A stretch of 64,000 bases of DNA, from positions 6,944,001 to 7,008,000 of the forward strand of contig JAFFJZ010000012.1 in NCBI GenBank assembly GCA_018340375.1, read 5' to 3'. The DNA is from Gonatopus flavifemur (taxonomy: Eukaryota; Arthropoda; Insecta; Hymenoptera; Dryinidae). Positions within the stretch are counted from its first letter, which is position 1; each line of letters begins with the position of its first letter. This document shows, in pieces, positions 1-10,764 of this stretch. Under the pieces are notes generated by a model. That model saw only the letters and a list, made by a program, of their open reading frames with translations. It was not told the DNA's origin and did not search any database. Both the position numbers and the translations under genes were made by a program.

Positions 1-389
1 TACGTGCAGTTTGTTGTGACGGCCCGGACCCGGCAGCGTACTACTACCGCAAGAAACGAGGAAGTCCAGACCATTATGAAAGGCAGTTCGGTTTATTACG
101 ATTCACTATTGTATTTGGAATCCCTTGAATTATTTCATTTGATTTGCTTGACACATTGAAAGTATTGACCATACCACACAACGTTGATTGAGGTGCGCAT
201 TCGAACAGACACAAACATCCTTCGAGCTTTCAAATGATTCACCGAAGGGATGGGGGGGTTATCACTAATCTTTGTCTCCCTGCCGGGATCAACATGCCCA
301 TTCACGCAATCACCCCCTTGGTGGCCCCAGACCGAACGCGTGGTCACCAATAACTTCGATGGTCCATAACCCGTACCCTAACAGGCGCA
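1..389. other. Unassigned window edge
   Basis: No gene or repeat recognised. A + strand frame is open from base 3 to a TGA ending near base 137 and contains a short basic run (YYYRKKR), but I cannot name it. It may be the end of a repeat or an exon cut by the window edge. Confidence 0.3.
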
Positions 390-581
390 AGGGGGTTCAT
401 GAGCAGTGTTTTGTAAAGGGTTTGAAACCAGCTCTCAGATATCATGGTGAAAATATGGGGGTCCAATTCAAAAAAACTATCTTGACCCCTAAATGATCTT
501 TAAAATGACCTCTTTTCAAGGTCAGCATCATATTTCCCCCTCAGAACCCTGTCTATCATCTGAAATGGTTCACCCTGTATA
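390..581 (+). mobile_element. 3' fragment of CACCCTGTATA-ending DNA transposon, copy 1
   Basis: About 190 bases match, in opposite orientation, the 827-1061 end of the next element: both carry the run coding KGLKPAL, then 'gggggtcc', then a GACC/AGGTCA-rich stretch, then a terminus reading CACCCTGTATA. It is only the transposase tail and terminal inverted repeat. The body is missing. Confidence 0.65.
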
Positions 582-690
582 CCCAAACAGCACAACAGTT
601 TAGGATTAATTCGTAATGAATACTTTGGGAACCATGAGAATTCATGAAAGATTCTTCATAATAACATCAGGAACTGCTGTGTTGTTTGGG
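582..690. repeat. MITE, CCCAAACAGCACA terminal repeats
   Basis: Starts CCCAAACAGCACAAC and ends GTGTTGTTTGGG, with TA on both sides (580-581 and 691-692). The interior has GAATTC-rich short palindromes. First of a large family in this window whose ends read CCCA(C/A/T)ACAGCAC. Confidence 0.75.
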
Positions 691-711
691 TATAATTGAT
701 ATCCATACATA

Positions 712-819
712 CCCACACAGCACAAAAGTTCAAAAAGAATTCTTGAGAATTCGTGATAAATTCTTTGAATTCCAGTTGACCCCTTAATGAATCCTTTCTG
801 AACTAGTGTGCTGTATGGG
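712..819. repeat. MITE, CCCACACAGCACA terminal repeats
   Basis: Starts CCCACACAGCACAAAAG and ends TGTGCTGTATGGG. Same family as the element at 582-690, lying 21 bases away in tandem. The interior is again rich in GAATTC and AAGAATTC. Confidence 0.75.
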
Positions 820-826
820 TTATATA

Positions 827-2122
827 TACAGAGTGGACCATTTCAAGTGATGTAGTCGGATATCTCGGAAACTAGTAGAGATAGTGGAAAATGTTTCCAA
901 TAAAAAATTTAGGGTTACAGGGGGAAGTACGGTGTTGACCTTGGAAAATGCCTCAGAGGTCCTTTTGAAGGTCACTCAGGAATCAGGATGGTTTTTTATA
1001 ACCGGACCCCCATTTTTGTTACCATGATTTGTAAGAGCTGGTTTCAAACCCTTTACGAAACACTGGTGTTGATGATTAATTGTACGGACCCAGTAAGGAT
1101 TCTGAGCACTCCAATAATGGCAATTGTGCCTATTGAGAATTCCAACATTGTGAAATATCGCCTCATCAGAGAACATAACGTGATGAGAGAAAGTAGGATC
1201 TTCTTCAATTCTCCGTTGGGCCCACGTGCAGAAGTTGTATCTTGTTATGAAATCCTCAGCTGTTAGAGATTGCACCAAAGTGACATGGTACGGATGATAA
1301 TCCAACGATTTCAAGATACGCTGAGCTGTGGATCGAGGAATCCCGGTCATTTCCTCAATATCCCGAAGCACAGCCAGCGATCTCACATCAGGATCATTAT
1401 CATCCGCATAAACTTTCTTGTTCCTCTGTCGTTTGAGGAGACCTTGACGAGCACATTGTTCAAGAAATCGGATCGTAATGCGATTTGGACACCTCCGATC
1501 CGGAACACGACGTTGAAACGTTCTCACAGCTTCAACATAATTTCCCCGCGCTTCACCAAGACACAACAAAACGTCAACAATATCGTTTGACGCGTAATCA
1601 GACATGATATTTAGAAATGTGTCCCCTCCAAATGATAACAGAGAACTGAGCAGTTTGGGAATGCTAAATTTTTAAGGTATTGAATCAAAACACACGTGAA
1701 TCAAAACAATAACAATTTCCGAAAACAAAACCAAAACAAAACACAACCGACGGCAATTTCCGGGAGATGAGAAACACTCAAGAGTTGAGCATTATGTTAG
1801 ACAGAATACAATCCGAGGGTTTGAGAATTCTCATTTTCTCATCAATTGGAGCGCCATCTATGGGGATTCCGAAAAAACGTTCGAGACAAAAGTTCCTTGG
1901 TTTTTAGCGTAGAATCTAAACCGGTAGTAAAAATAGGGGATTCCATTTAAAAAACATGAGTTGACCTCAGAATGACCTTGAAAGTGGGATCTGAGGTCAA
2001 AGCCAAGTTCACCATCGGATGTCCCCCTCAGATTCTCAAATTTTTTTCCCGGAACATTTTCTTCCGAATCTATTCGTTTTCGAGATATTCTAATTGACAG
2101 ATTAAAATGGGACACCCTGTAT
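827..2122 (-). mobile_element. Internally deleted DNA transposon with TATACAGGGTG termini, copy 2
   Basis: Left end TATACAGAGTGGACC and right end GGACACCCTGTATA are imperfect terminal inverted repeats. Between them lies a minus-strand transposase fragment. Copy 1 at 390-581 is an inverted fragment of the same family, and two MITEs lie between the copies. Roughly 1.3 kb, shorter than an autonomous element would be, because the catalytic C-terminus is deleted. Confidence 0.65.
976..1605 (-). pseudogene. Truncated IS630/Tc1-type transposase with DUF4817-like N-terminal helix-turn-helix
   Basis: ATG at 1605 opens a 209-residue frame. Residues 1-65 look like the DUF4817 helix-turn-helix common in insect transposases (RTFQRRVPDRRCPNRITI). 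Residues ~70-130 form a second DNA-binding segment. Residues ~143-175 hold the first catalytic block (MFSDEAIF, then NRHNCHYWS and NPYW). After about residue 180 the frame runs into the terminal-repeat tail (CFVKGLKPAL), which is also seen at 400-440, so the other two catalytic acidic residues and the C-terminal half are deleted. The product cannot be active. Family assignment rests on motifs recalled for Tc3/IS630-like insect proteins. The exact subfamily is not known. Confidence 0.65.
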
Positions 2123-2164
2123 ATCTATGAATATCATTGGACAAAATATTCCACGATTACTTAC

Positions 2165-2245
2165 CTTATTTTTGTGAAGTATTGAAACGTTCCTGTGCCA
2201 CTCTTTCTCATTTCTAGCTTTCTTTCGGCCTTTTTGCGAATTCAT
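2165..2245 (-). CDS. Possible first coding exon of an unnamed repetitive-type gene
   Basis: On the minus strand an ATG at 2245 begins 27 codons (basic, containing GRKKARNEKEWH) that end exactly at an AAG|GTAAGT splice-donor match at 2164. The wording resembles the basic N-termini (GRKR-R-P-W) of repeated uncharacterised insect proteins. I have no downstream exon, so this may be a fragment or chance. Listed because a good donor and a family-like peptide coincide. Confidence 0.25.
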
Positions 2246-2355
2246 GTTCGACGTGATTAATCAAATGCTTATTCGCTGCTATTTGATTCACAATTCCATT
2301 GAGATTATATTATAGTATATGTGAGGATGCAATAATGAAAACTTACCAAAATCAT

Positions 2356-5027
2356 AGAAGAAGAAAATTATAGAAAATTATAAGAATAGAAAATTATTTG
2401 CAACATAATGAACGTGTGATGATGGTTAGAATCAGAACAAAACCGGTAGACACAGTCATAGTCCAAGTATACATGCCCACATCTGCATATTCGGAGGAAG
2501 ATATTGAAAAAACGTACGAAGAAATAGAAGAAGTGATAGAATATGTGAAGGGAGAAGAGAATTTGATAGTGATGGGGGATTGGAATGCGGTAGTAGGACA
2601 AGGAAAAGAGGACAACATTATAGGAGATTTCGCGTTAGGGAGGAGGAACGATAGAGGACAACGTTTAGTCGAATTTTGTGAAAATCATAAGATGGTTATC
2701 ACAAACACTTTATTCGAAAATCATCCAAGAAGAATCTACACTTGGAAAATGCCAGGAGATACAGCAAGATACCAAATTGATTACATATTAGTGAAACAAA
2801 GATTTAGAAACCAAGTGAAAAACTGTAAAACTTATCCCGGTGCAGATATAGATAGTGATCATAATATGTTGATGATGAAATGTTCTCTGAAATTCAAATC
2901 TCTGAAGAAGAAAAGGAAAATGCAGAAAAGATGGAATTTGAAGAACCTCAAGCAAAAACAAACACATGAGGCATTCGAGAAAATGTTGGATGAAAAATTG
3001 GGAGATCAAAAAGAGAAAGACTTGGGAATAGAGAGTAGATGGACAAAGATGAAGGGGAATATAAGAGAATGTGCGGATAAGATTTTGAAGAATGATGGAG
3101 TAGAAGCTAAAAACCCATGGATAACGGGAGAAATTTTAGAATTGATAAATGAAAGAAGAAAATACAAGAATAATGATAGCCAAGAAGGCCAGCAACGATA
3201 CAAGTCATTGAGAAATAAAATAATAAGAGAATCAAGGAAAGCAAAAGAACAGTGGTTAGAAGAGAAATGTCAGGAAATAGAAATAAGATTGCATTTAGGA
3301 AAAATAGATGAAGCATATAGAATTATTAAAAGATTTTTCGGACAAATGAAATCTAGAAGCAATAAGATTAGAAACTCTCTAGGACGACAATTGATAAAAA
3401 CGGAAGAGAAAATAGAACAGTGGATCAATCATTTGGAAGACTTGTATAGAGGAAACGATGATATAGCACTATTAGAGAAGGAGGAGGATGTAGATGAGGA
3501 AGAATTGGGAGATTCGATATTGAGATCAGAATTCGACAAGGCTTTGAAAGAATTGAAAAATAATAAAGCGCCAGGCATAGATGGCATAAGTGCGGACCTT
3601 ATAAAAGCCTCCAGTGAAGGAACTCGCGACGCGCTGTTTGAATTGATTAGAGATATGTACGAAAAAGGAGAAGTACCGGAAGATTTCCAAAAGAATAAAA
3701 TTGTCGCTATCCCGAAAAAACAAGGGGCAGACAAATGCGAGAACTACAGAACGATCAGTTTAACTTCACATGCTTCGAAAATACTGACCAAAATTATATA
3801 CAGGAGGATGGAAAATAAAATAGAGAGTAGATTGGCAGAGGATCAGTTTGGTTTTAGAAAAATAGGGAAACGCGAGAAGCAATCTTAGCACTCAGGGCAG
3901 TAATAGAGAAAAGGATAGCGCTGAAGAAATCTGTGTACATAGGTTTTGTAGATATACAAAAGGCTTTCGATAATGTGGACTGGGAGAAGATGTTTGCGAT
4001 CCTGAAGAAGGTGGGAATAAATTATAAAGATAGAAGAATAATATACGAGTTATATAAGAATCAAAGTGCAATAATAGACATAGAGGGTCAGGAAGGGGAA
4101 GCACGAATAAGAAGAGGGGTGAGACAAGGATGCTCATTATCGCCACTGATGTTCAATTTATATATAGAAGAAGCAATGAACGAAGTGAAGGAGGAAATTC
4201 AATCGAAATCACAGATTCAGGGAGAAAATATAAGTATGTTGAGATTCGCGGATGACATAGCTATATTGGCCACGAGTAGTACTGAGTTAGAAAATATTCT
4301 CAACACCATGAGAACAATATTATTGGAAAACTATTGTATGAATATAAATAAAGACAAAACAAAATTCATGATGTGTACAGCAGCGAAAACATCTAGAAGA
4401 ACGAGAATCAAAATAGATACCGAGGCAATTGAACAGGTGAAAGAATTCAAATATCTAGGAAGCATAATTACAGAGAACGGCAAAAGCGAAAGAGATATAA
4501 GAGCAAGAATAGCACAAGGGAAACAGGCTTTTTATCAAAAGAGACAGTTATTATGCTCAAAATTATAAGCTTGGAAGTAAGGAAGAAATTCTTGAAAAGT
4601 TACGTTTGGAGCACAGCATTATATGGTTGCGAAACTTGGACAATGGGGAAAACTGATCAACGAAGACTTGAAGCTTTTGAAATGTGGTGTTATAGGAGGA
4701 TGCTCAGAATAAAATGGATAGACAAAGTCAAAAATGAAGAAGTACTCGAGCAGATAAATGAAGAAAGAAATCTTTTGAAACACATCGTGAAAAGGAGAAG
4801 CAATCTTATAGGACACACATTACGGCATGAGAGTTTATTGAAAACAATATTGGAAGGGAAAATGAATGGTAAAACTGGTAAAGGTAGACCTAGAGCAAGT
4901 TATATGAAGCAAATCGTACAAGACAAGGGATGTAGTAGATATGTAGAAATTAAACGTTTGGCGGATAATAGACAGGGGTGGAGGGTTTCATCAAACCAGT
5001 CGTAAGACTGATTACTCCATGATGATG
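2356..5027 (+). mobile_element. LINE (RTE/L2-like 'endonuclease-reverse transcriptase'), copy 1, 5'-truncated
   Basis: Flanked by an 11-bp direct repeat ACCAAAATCAT at 2345-2355 and 5028-5038, so this is a bona fide insertion. The 3' end is a short (ATG)n tail, as in RTE-type LINEs. It begins inside the endonuclease domain. The missing 5' part of the family is preserved at 19300-19745. A second copy lies at 50566-52848 and differs at only a small number of positions I noticed. After truncation and decay it cannot mobilise itself. Confidence 0.9.
2383..5005 (+). pseudogene. Endonuclease-reverse transcriptase, frameshifted (LINE copy 1)
   Basis: The translation starts in the apurinic-type endonuclease (VMGDWNAVVG, QIDYILV and SDHNMLM carry the catalytic Asp/Asn/His set) and runs into the reverse transcriptase: APGIDG, the AEDQFGF block, the DIQKAFDNVDW block, RRGVRQGCSLSP and the FADD catalytic box at 4245-4256, FADD replacing the usual YADD. 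A thumb/C-terminal region follows, with YGCETW, YRRMLRI and TGKGRPRASY. Breaks: one lost base near 3861-3870 relative to copy 2, and one lost base near 4562 that ends the frame at TAA. The last segment (4553-5005) is readable in a third frame. The family is often annotated craniofacial-development-protein-2-like by transfer. That label is not meaningful here. Confidence 0.85.
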
Positions 5028-5146
5028 ACCAAAATCATTTTGAGATGCATACTATACTTTTCACTACAACGTACAATCTGTTAATACAAACAATCCGGCA
5101 AAATAACGTGAATATACGTCAAACTTCGTTGAGGAAACACTCTTTC

Positions 5147-5269
5147 TAATGGTCTGTCTACATAACCAACGTAAACGTAAGAACGGATGCGCAGAAACAG
5201 TATATGTGTTGTGCGCAGCCGTTTACGTTTACGTTTTCCGTTTTTTCTGTCTATGTAGACAGACCATTA
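5147..5269. repeat. Hairpin MITE with 18-bp perfect ends
   Basis: TAATGGTCTGTCTACATA at 5147-5164 is exactly complemented by TATGTAGACAGACCATTA at 5252-5269. The inner arms also pair (CAACGTAAACGTAAG with its counterpart near 5220-5240, and TGCGCA on both sides). No coding content. Confidence 0.8.
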
Positions 5270-6233
5270 CGAAACCTAATAGTCAGCCAGCAACGCCGCA
5301 AATTGATGGGAAATGTTTGTCGCGCGTTGATGAATGAATCGCTGTGTTTCACGAACTAATGCTTCAATCGATCTGGAATTCCCCAAAAAGTTGGTCCATA
5401 CATTAACGAACAACTTTGTCGCTGGGAGTTTGTTGTAACTCATACTTCATCCATCACTTTTTGAATGCAACACACGAAAAACGTGATTTCCACTTCAGAC
5501 CAAAAATGTATCAATTTGTTATTAACTTTTATACACTTTTTTGACATTTCCCTCTTCAGGGAAGTCTCACAAATCAGAATCCGTAAAATTTATCTTGATA
5601 CATTGAAAAATGACCGAGCCAGAGCAAATTTAATATTGAAAAACATTGATTCCTGGAGTGAAAAACTTTTTAGTTTTAATCTTTCCACTCAAAAACTATT
5701 GATGATAGAAAAAATGGTAATGAGAGACTCATCTTGATTTTTCAAGACCTATCGCTCAGTTTTTTTCAATTTCCGAAATTCCAACTTTTCATTTTGACGT
5801 GTGACATCACGGGTTGGATAAGAGTTTTCCGTGTTTTCGAGCGTTAGTTCCCTCATTACATCTGGGCCTTTAATTTTCTTTTGCGATCACTCGACGAGAA
5901 TTAATTGAAAATACTTGAAGTTTGGTATACTGTTTTATCAATGATCCTTAATAACAACTAGTGAGTCGAATTTGTCAAAATATCTCATCGTTCAATGAAT
6001 AATCAACAAATTCAATAATAAACAAATGATGTTGAGAACACGCGGTTTTCGAGTTTCTACGCGCCAACGTATCGAAAGAATTTCCGATTTAGAAAAACTC
6101 AAAGCGACGAAGTTGTTCGTCAAGGTTCAAAGAAGTTTTTTTGAAATCTTCAGATCAATCGAGTGAAAAATGTGGAAGTTATTCAACAATGTTTACAATG
6201 CCAAAACTCACTTATAAGCCATTGCACACACCC
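5270..6233. other. Unassigned intergenic or downstream-intron DNA
   Basis: AT-rich sequence with no conserved coding region, no long inverted repeat and no tandem array that I can see. A + strand 90-codon open frame (5465-5737) is low-complexity Leu/Ile/Lys and has no recognisable motif. Confidence 0.4.
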
Positions 6234-6803
6234 ATGTGGAAATGGAAACACGGGCCGCTAATGGCTCAGTACTGGTGTCAGAGTTGCCAGTACTGGCAAA
6301 TCCAAACTCACCAGTACAGGGCCAGTTGAATCGACGGTACTGGCAAGTAGTCAAAATGATCATATCATTTTACGTGAGGGCCAGTATGATATTTACAACT
6401 GTATCAGTACTGGCGTTATATATGAGCCTGCCATGGTGGACCTCTGGCATTCCAAAAGGCCCAGTTGTTCTGCCAATACTGGGTATAGGATTATGCCCGT
6501 TTTAGCCCGGTTGTGTGCCATGTTAAATGGGAACATGGGCCAGCACTGGCTCATTGCTGTTGTCAAAGTTGCCAATACTGGCAAATCTAAATTTACCAGT
6601 ACAGGGCTAGTTGAATCGACGATACTGGCAAGTAGTCAAAATAATAACATCGTTTTATATAAGGACCAGTAGAACATTTACAACAGCGTCGGTACCGATT
6701 TTTAATGTGAGCCAACTATGGTGGAACTCTGATATGACAACAGGACCAAATTGTTCTGCCATACCTGGATGAGAAGTGGTAGAGAGTCAAAATAATACAT
6801 CCT
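6234..6803. repeat. Tandem duplication, 285-bp unit, rich in TGCCAGTACTGGCA palindromes
   Basis: Two diverged units, 6234-6518 and 6519-6803: the phrase GTTGCCA(G/A)TACTGGCAAATC occurs at 6283 and again 285 bases on at 6568, and the surrounding ~280 bases align along their length. Within each unit the core CCAGTACTGG or a close variant recurs several times, and related pieces continue to about 6850 and 7140-7215. No coding sense found. Confidence 0.75.
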
Positions 6804-6984
6804 ACGTAGGAATTCAGACCCGACCCAGTACTGGCACAGTGCTGGTGATTAGAGATGCCCGGAGTTATATTTCAAGTGAAAAAAAAAAATACATTGAATT
6901 TGAACTTTCAAAACTTTCTGAATCCATTTTTCTTATCACCGTTATCTGAGAAAGACGCTTTGGAAGTGGTTTCATGAGGGTTTA

Positions 6985-7095
6985 CTGGGCAAAGATTGAA
7001 CCCGGGACCTGCGAGTGAGAAACAGAGTCTCTATCACATCAGCTAATCTCCGAGTTGACAACGGACCACTTAAATTCCCATTTATTGTACTAATT
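6985..7095 (-). repeat. tRNA-like module (SINE-type), copy 1
   Basis: Read on the minus strand the segment has a B-box-like GGGTTCAATC preceded by a D-arm and anticodon-arm-like stretch ending in CTCTGTTTCTCACTCGCAGG. The same module occurs at 16505-16610, 24108-24200 and 57765-57855. It resembles a tRNA with box A and box B but lacks intact acceptor pairing, so it is a derived repeat and not a tRNA gene. Confidence 0.5.
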
Positions 7096-7618
7096 CCTTT
7101 GAAGTCACATAATTTACCATAGACTCCGTAGTGAAACAAGATTCTACCAATACTGGCTCATTGTTCTCTATCGAACGTATTGAATGATCATACCAACTCT
7201 GTCTTGATACTGGTGCGACTCCGACTGGAAATAACCTGCATTTTTGTGGGTAATAATCGCTTCGTTAGTTACTCACAAATACCTCATTAACTATGTGATC
7301 AGTGCTTCATAAGTTACTCGCTCATATCTGCTCAGTTTTTCCAATCAGTTTCTCATAAGTCAGAGCGTTACACCCCTTTTCGGAAACTTGTAAGTTTGCT
7401 GATCAGTCCCTGATCAGTAAAATGAAAAACTGATCAGTGCCTCATCATTTGCTCGAGAAAATTTCCACTAGGAGTGATTTGAGAAGACCCATGCAGTTGG
7501 TTGAAAGACACGTTTGCAATTGCATAAGTATCCCAGCCTTTAAATATTCCATATGGATCACGCATATAATTTACCAACTTCTCCAACAGTTGTGGCAAAT
7601 AGAAGCGAATAGAACTTG
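7096..7618. other. Unassigned
   Basis: Contains degenerate GATCAGT/CTCATAAGT-type short direct repeats between 7280 and 7450, and diverged copies of the CCAGTACTGG-type motif near 7145-7215. No gene found. Confidence 0.4.
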
Positions 7619-7853
7619 GAGCATATACTACTGGAGCGAGCGAAGGCTACGGAGAAATGTGGTTAGTTTGAATTGAAGATAGAATGAGGGTTCCGACTTT
7701 TAGGCAGTGCTATCTTTGTTTAAGTCTCATTGGATTAAAAGAGAGACAACTGCCCAAAAGTCGGATCCCTCTCTCTCTCTCTCTCTCTCTCAATTCAACC
7801 ACACTTATTTCTATTGAAATCATAGGCAATGCTCGCTCCAGTAGTATATGCTC
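7619..7853. repeat. Hairpin MITE, GAGCATATACTACTGGAGCG ends, with (CT)n tract
   Basis: GAGCATATACTACTGGAGCG at the left is complemented by CGCTCCAGTAGTATATGCTC at the right end. The arms pair over roughly 100 bases, including the AAAAGTCGGA/TCCGACTTTT segments. A (CT)n microsatellite of about 26 bases sits at ~7770-7793 in the right arm. Confidence 0.8.
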
Positions 7854-8044
7854 TAAGGAATAGACCGTTACAGCGCCGTTCTAGACTGACATAGTCACTG
7901 TTTGAACTTGCGGTTCTATCCTCACTGCGGATAGAAACAGATACAATCTTTATCTGCAATATTTTCGATGCGGATAGAAAGTGAAGACGTTACTTAGATG
8001 ACACTAAAGGCTTTATCTGTTTCTAACGGAATTTTTATCAGGGT

Positions 8045-8178
8045 ACAACTCACCTCTCAGATAGCTAGAGTGACCATCCATGTGGTTGTAACAACTGTAT
8101 GGATCGTTGTCATAAGCCTATATCAAAGTGACGAAACCACACGGATCGTCACTTCGACTATCTGTGAGGTTAGCTGTA
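8045..8178. repeat. Inverted repeat, ~45-bp arms
   Basis: The left arm (CTCAGATAGCTAGAGTGACC, ATCCATGTGGTTGT) pairs imperfectly with the right arm (ACCACACGGATCGTCAC, CTATCTGTGAGGTT). A diverged fold-back without clear target duplication. Confidence 0.6.
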
Positions 8179-8786
8179 ATTAAAATACGTTCAGGTGTTC
8201 ACAGGAATCATACTTTTTTTTCAGTGTACGATTTCATTTCATGTGACTGGTCTGGTCTCTCGTTGGTATGTATTCATAGTAATATAATTCTAAATACAAT
8301 ATTCTTCCCGTATAGTGGTAATTTGGTAAAATGCCAAATCTTGAAGAGAAGTAAAGTAAAATATATGTTTGGCGAGTTTTAGCACCCAGATCAATGAGAG
8401 GTAATGCGCACTAGGACATAAATAAATTAGCCGTCTCTCTAACTTCAAAATTATTCTCTTTTGGCTCTGACAGGTTGGAAATTGCTCATTGATGCTTTCC
8501 TAAGTAAGCTATCCTTCAACTCATCCAAAACGAATGTCATGTTTCTCAGTTCATCTTGTCCTACAAACCCTTTTCAACTTGCTTTTCTTCCCCAGATCAT
8601 AGTTGGAGGTGATTGCATCTCTTATTCTACTTCTCTTAGATTGTTGAAGTTCGTACTATCTTCAATCTTCAACTACATGGGAAAGGGGTTGCTCATACGA
8701 ATGTGGGACTCATCCGTCCAAATATTCTCAATAAAGTGGGAATTATTATCATAAAATGGGAGTAATAATCTCATGTGGTATCTCAC
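8179..8786. other. Intron following neprilysin exon 7, no feature seen
   Basis: On the minus strand this is the sequence after the exon 7 donor. I looked for the next M13 exon (expected to encode an LGLP-RDY-type segment) and did not find it here or down to base 1. Confidence 0.45.
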
Positions 8787-8989
8787 TTGAATAATGTATT
8801 GATCGCTATTCTTAATATCCGGTCCAACCCATTCAGAAATAAGGATATCGTTGTTGTACAGACGGAGTTGTGCAGTGAGAAGAAGCCAGTCAAATTTTTC
8901 TGAATTCCAATCGGACTTCAGGAATGGCCAACCACCCAACTGTTCCAAGATCTGCAGTAGTGGGCGTTCCAAACGTTGTTCTAAAATCT
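8787..8989 (-). CDS. Neprilysin-like exon 7 (M13 N-terminal domain)
   Basis: Acceptor TTTAG at 8990-8994 and donor CAA|GTGAGA at 8786. The two leading bases AG complete a Glu codon with the G left by exon 6, and the exon ends in phase 0. The 67 codons read like family members: PLLQILEQLGGWPFL, then FDWLLLTAQLRLYNND, then ISEWVGPDIKNSDQYIIQ. In M13 proteins this is the helical lobe that caps the active-site cavity; LGGWP and D-KNS-Y are conserved landmarks. No stop or frameshift. The 100-bp intron to exon 6 is short, unlike intron 5. The following exon is not in the window. Confidence 0.9.
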
Positions 8990-9089
8990 CTAAACATATG
9001 ATTCATGTGAAACCAAATTACGAAGAAAGCAAAAGAATTGTATAATCACGATTACCAAATTGATTTGATTTGATTTTCTGATAATTTAC

Positions 9090-9347
9090 CGTAATTCATG
9101 CAGCTTTGATAAAGATATTTGGCCTTTACTATAGCATCGTTTTCATTGCCTTTCTCATCCGGAGATGGACGTTCTTCCAGGAGTTCTTTTAGAACGATAT
9201 CTAATGATTCTCTGAGCATCTCAAATGTATCGTAGCCCGCTTTGTCTTTTGGAATCGGATTTTTTTTGGCCCAGTTGCCGCAAGCGTATTGATAAAAATC
9301 CTGACAAGGATCTGTGGTATTGTCCATGTATTCGAGCATTATTTTAG
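9090..9347 (-). CDS. Neprilysin-like exon 6 (start of M13 peptidase domain)
   Basis: Acceptor ATATCTTTTACAG ends at 9348 and donor TACG|GTAAAT begins at 9089. The leading CT completes an Ala codon with the G from exon 5. The peptide has the M13 N-terminal signature: YMDNTTDPCQDFYQYACGNW, then NPIPKDKAGYDTFEMLRESL, then VLKELLEE and KAKYLYQSCMN. The Cys residues of DPC-DFY, YACGNW and QSCMN are the conserved disulfide positions. One N-glycosylation sequon (NTT) lies just before DPC. The spacing matches vertebrate neprilysin, where a similar FDILRDELEVVLKDVL helix follows. Confidence 0.93.
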
Positions 9348-10130
9348 CTGTAAAAGATATAAGTTTCATTCAATTTCTCAACATGTTAATAAAATCATCA
9401 ACATCCTACATTGTTACATCTTACAAGTTAGAAATCTGTTTATTTAGACTATATTTTCATAAACACTAAGATCATGGAATTCAATTGTTTCATAGTAGGG
9501 GAGGCTGGGGAGTTGTGAGACGGGTTTTGTTTTTGTGGCAAAAATACTATGAAATAATGTTTCTCTACATTTGAGCGGTTTTAATCTTCAATGCAAGTCC
9601 TAATACCATTCCTGGCTGAGGGAGTTGGAAGAATTCTGAATGGTTGGGGAATCATGACGGTTTGTCAAAAAGACGCGATACTAGCATTTCCCAAAGCATC
9701 GGGGGGTTGTGAGACACCTTTAAATGGGAGAAAGTGGCGTATTTTAATAAAACTTCTTTATTCAAACAATAAAATACCCAGCCAACAATACTAGAGAAGC
9801 GCTCCTAGAAGCGAGCGGTAGTAGTGCTTCCTGATGAAAATTTTTCCCTAATGGTAGCGAAATTCCAACAGTGCTATTAGAAGCGAGTGGTAGTACTGCT
9901 TTCCTACTTAAATTGGTATCTTTTGGTAGCAAGACTGTGGGAATACTCCTAGAAATGAGCGGCAGCAACGCTCCCGTATGAAAATGTCTTTTTTATGGAA
10001 GCAAGATTGCAGAAGCGCTTCTTGGAGCGAGTGGTAGTAATGCTTTCTGATGAAAGTTTCTTTTTAATAGTAGCAAAATCCTATTAGCGCTCCTATGAAC
10101 AAGCGGTAGCAGCGCTACTTTCAGAGGAGA

Positions 10131-10764
10131 GGATGCGCGAAACCCAGTTAAATGTACTTCTATGAGACAGTTTTATATGCATTATTAATTACGCGTCAAC
10201 ACCAGTGATAACTTGCACGCAGTGTCCGTCGACAAATAATAATACCAAAATAATGACCGCAAGTGATCTTTTCTTTGAAAAAAATATCGTATATGAAGGT
10301 ACGTACTTATGATCATTTCAATTTATGCATGTAACATAAAATACCTTTTTGCCGACCTCATCTCCTCAACCTAATTTTCCGACCGCTTCGCACTTTTTTG
10401 GATAAATATTTGTATATCCATGTAAATGAATTGAATTTAATATAAATGTGCAGACAGATGATCATGTGCTTGCCCTTGTTCATGAAATACCAACGCTTAT
10501 GATCATTTCTTTTTTTTTTCTAATGTAAATGATTATAGGATTCAGGAGAGTTATCGCAAATATATAACTTTACCTTATTATAACCTCATCCATACCTTAT
10601 TATAAGATGAAAGGACATCGTTTTATTTATCGGAAGCGAGATTTTCTTTACAAAATATAGTGTAACCCCTTCTGTCACCTACATGACACAACGCGAGTTA
10701 GTACTCCATTTACATGAAATTTCACATGATACATATCCATGATATGTATCACACATATCAATGA
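10131..10764. other. Interior of the 4-kb element, unassigned
   Basis: AT-rich, with two occurrences each of ATGATCAT-type and CCTTATTATAA short repeats. No coding region or long repeat seen. Confidence 0.4.

Noticed and set aside
2368..5005. Several long minus-strand open frames opposite LINE copy 1
   Set aside because: They mirror the AG-rich coding strand of the LINE (Phe/Leu/Ser-rich shadows) and recur identically opposite copy 2.
7770..7793. (CT)n and other simple runs such as the 12-base G tract at 41152
   Set aside because: Ordinary microsatellites; no evidence of function.
1..8786. Further neprilysin exons downstream of exon 7
   Set aside because: I searched the minus strand for the next M13 landmarks (LGLP-RDY, HE--H) and found none; the remaining exons are more likely beyond base 1.
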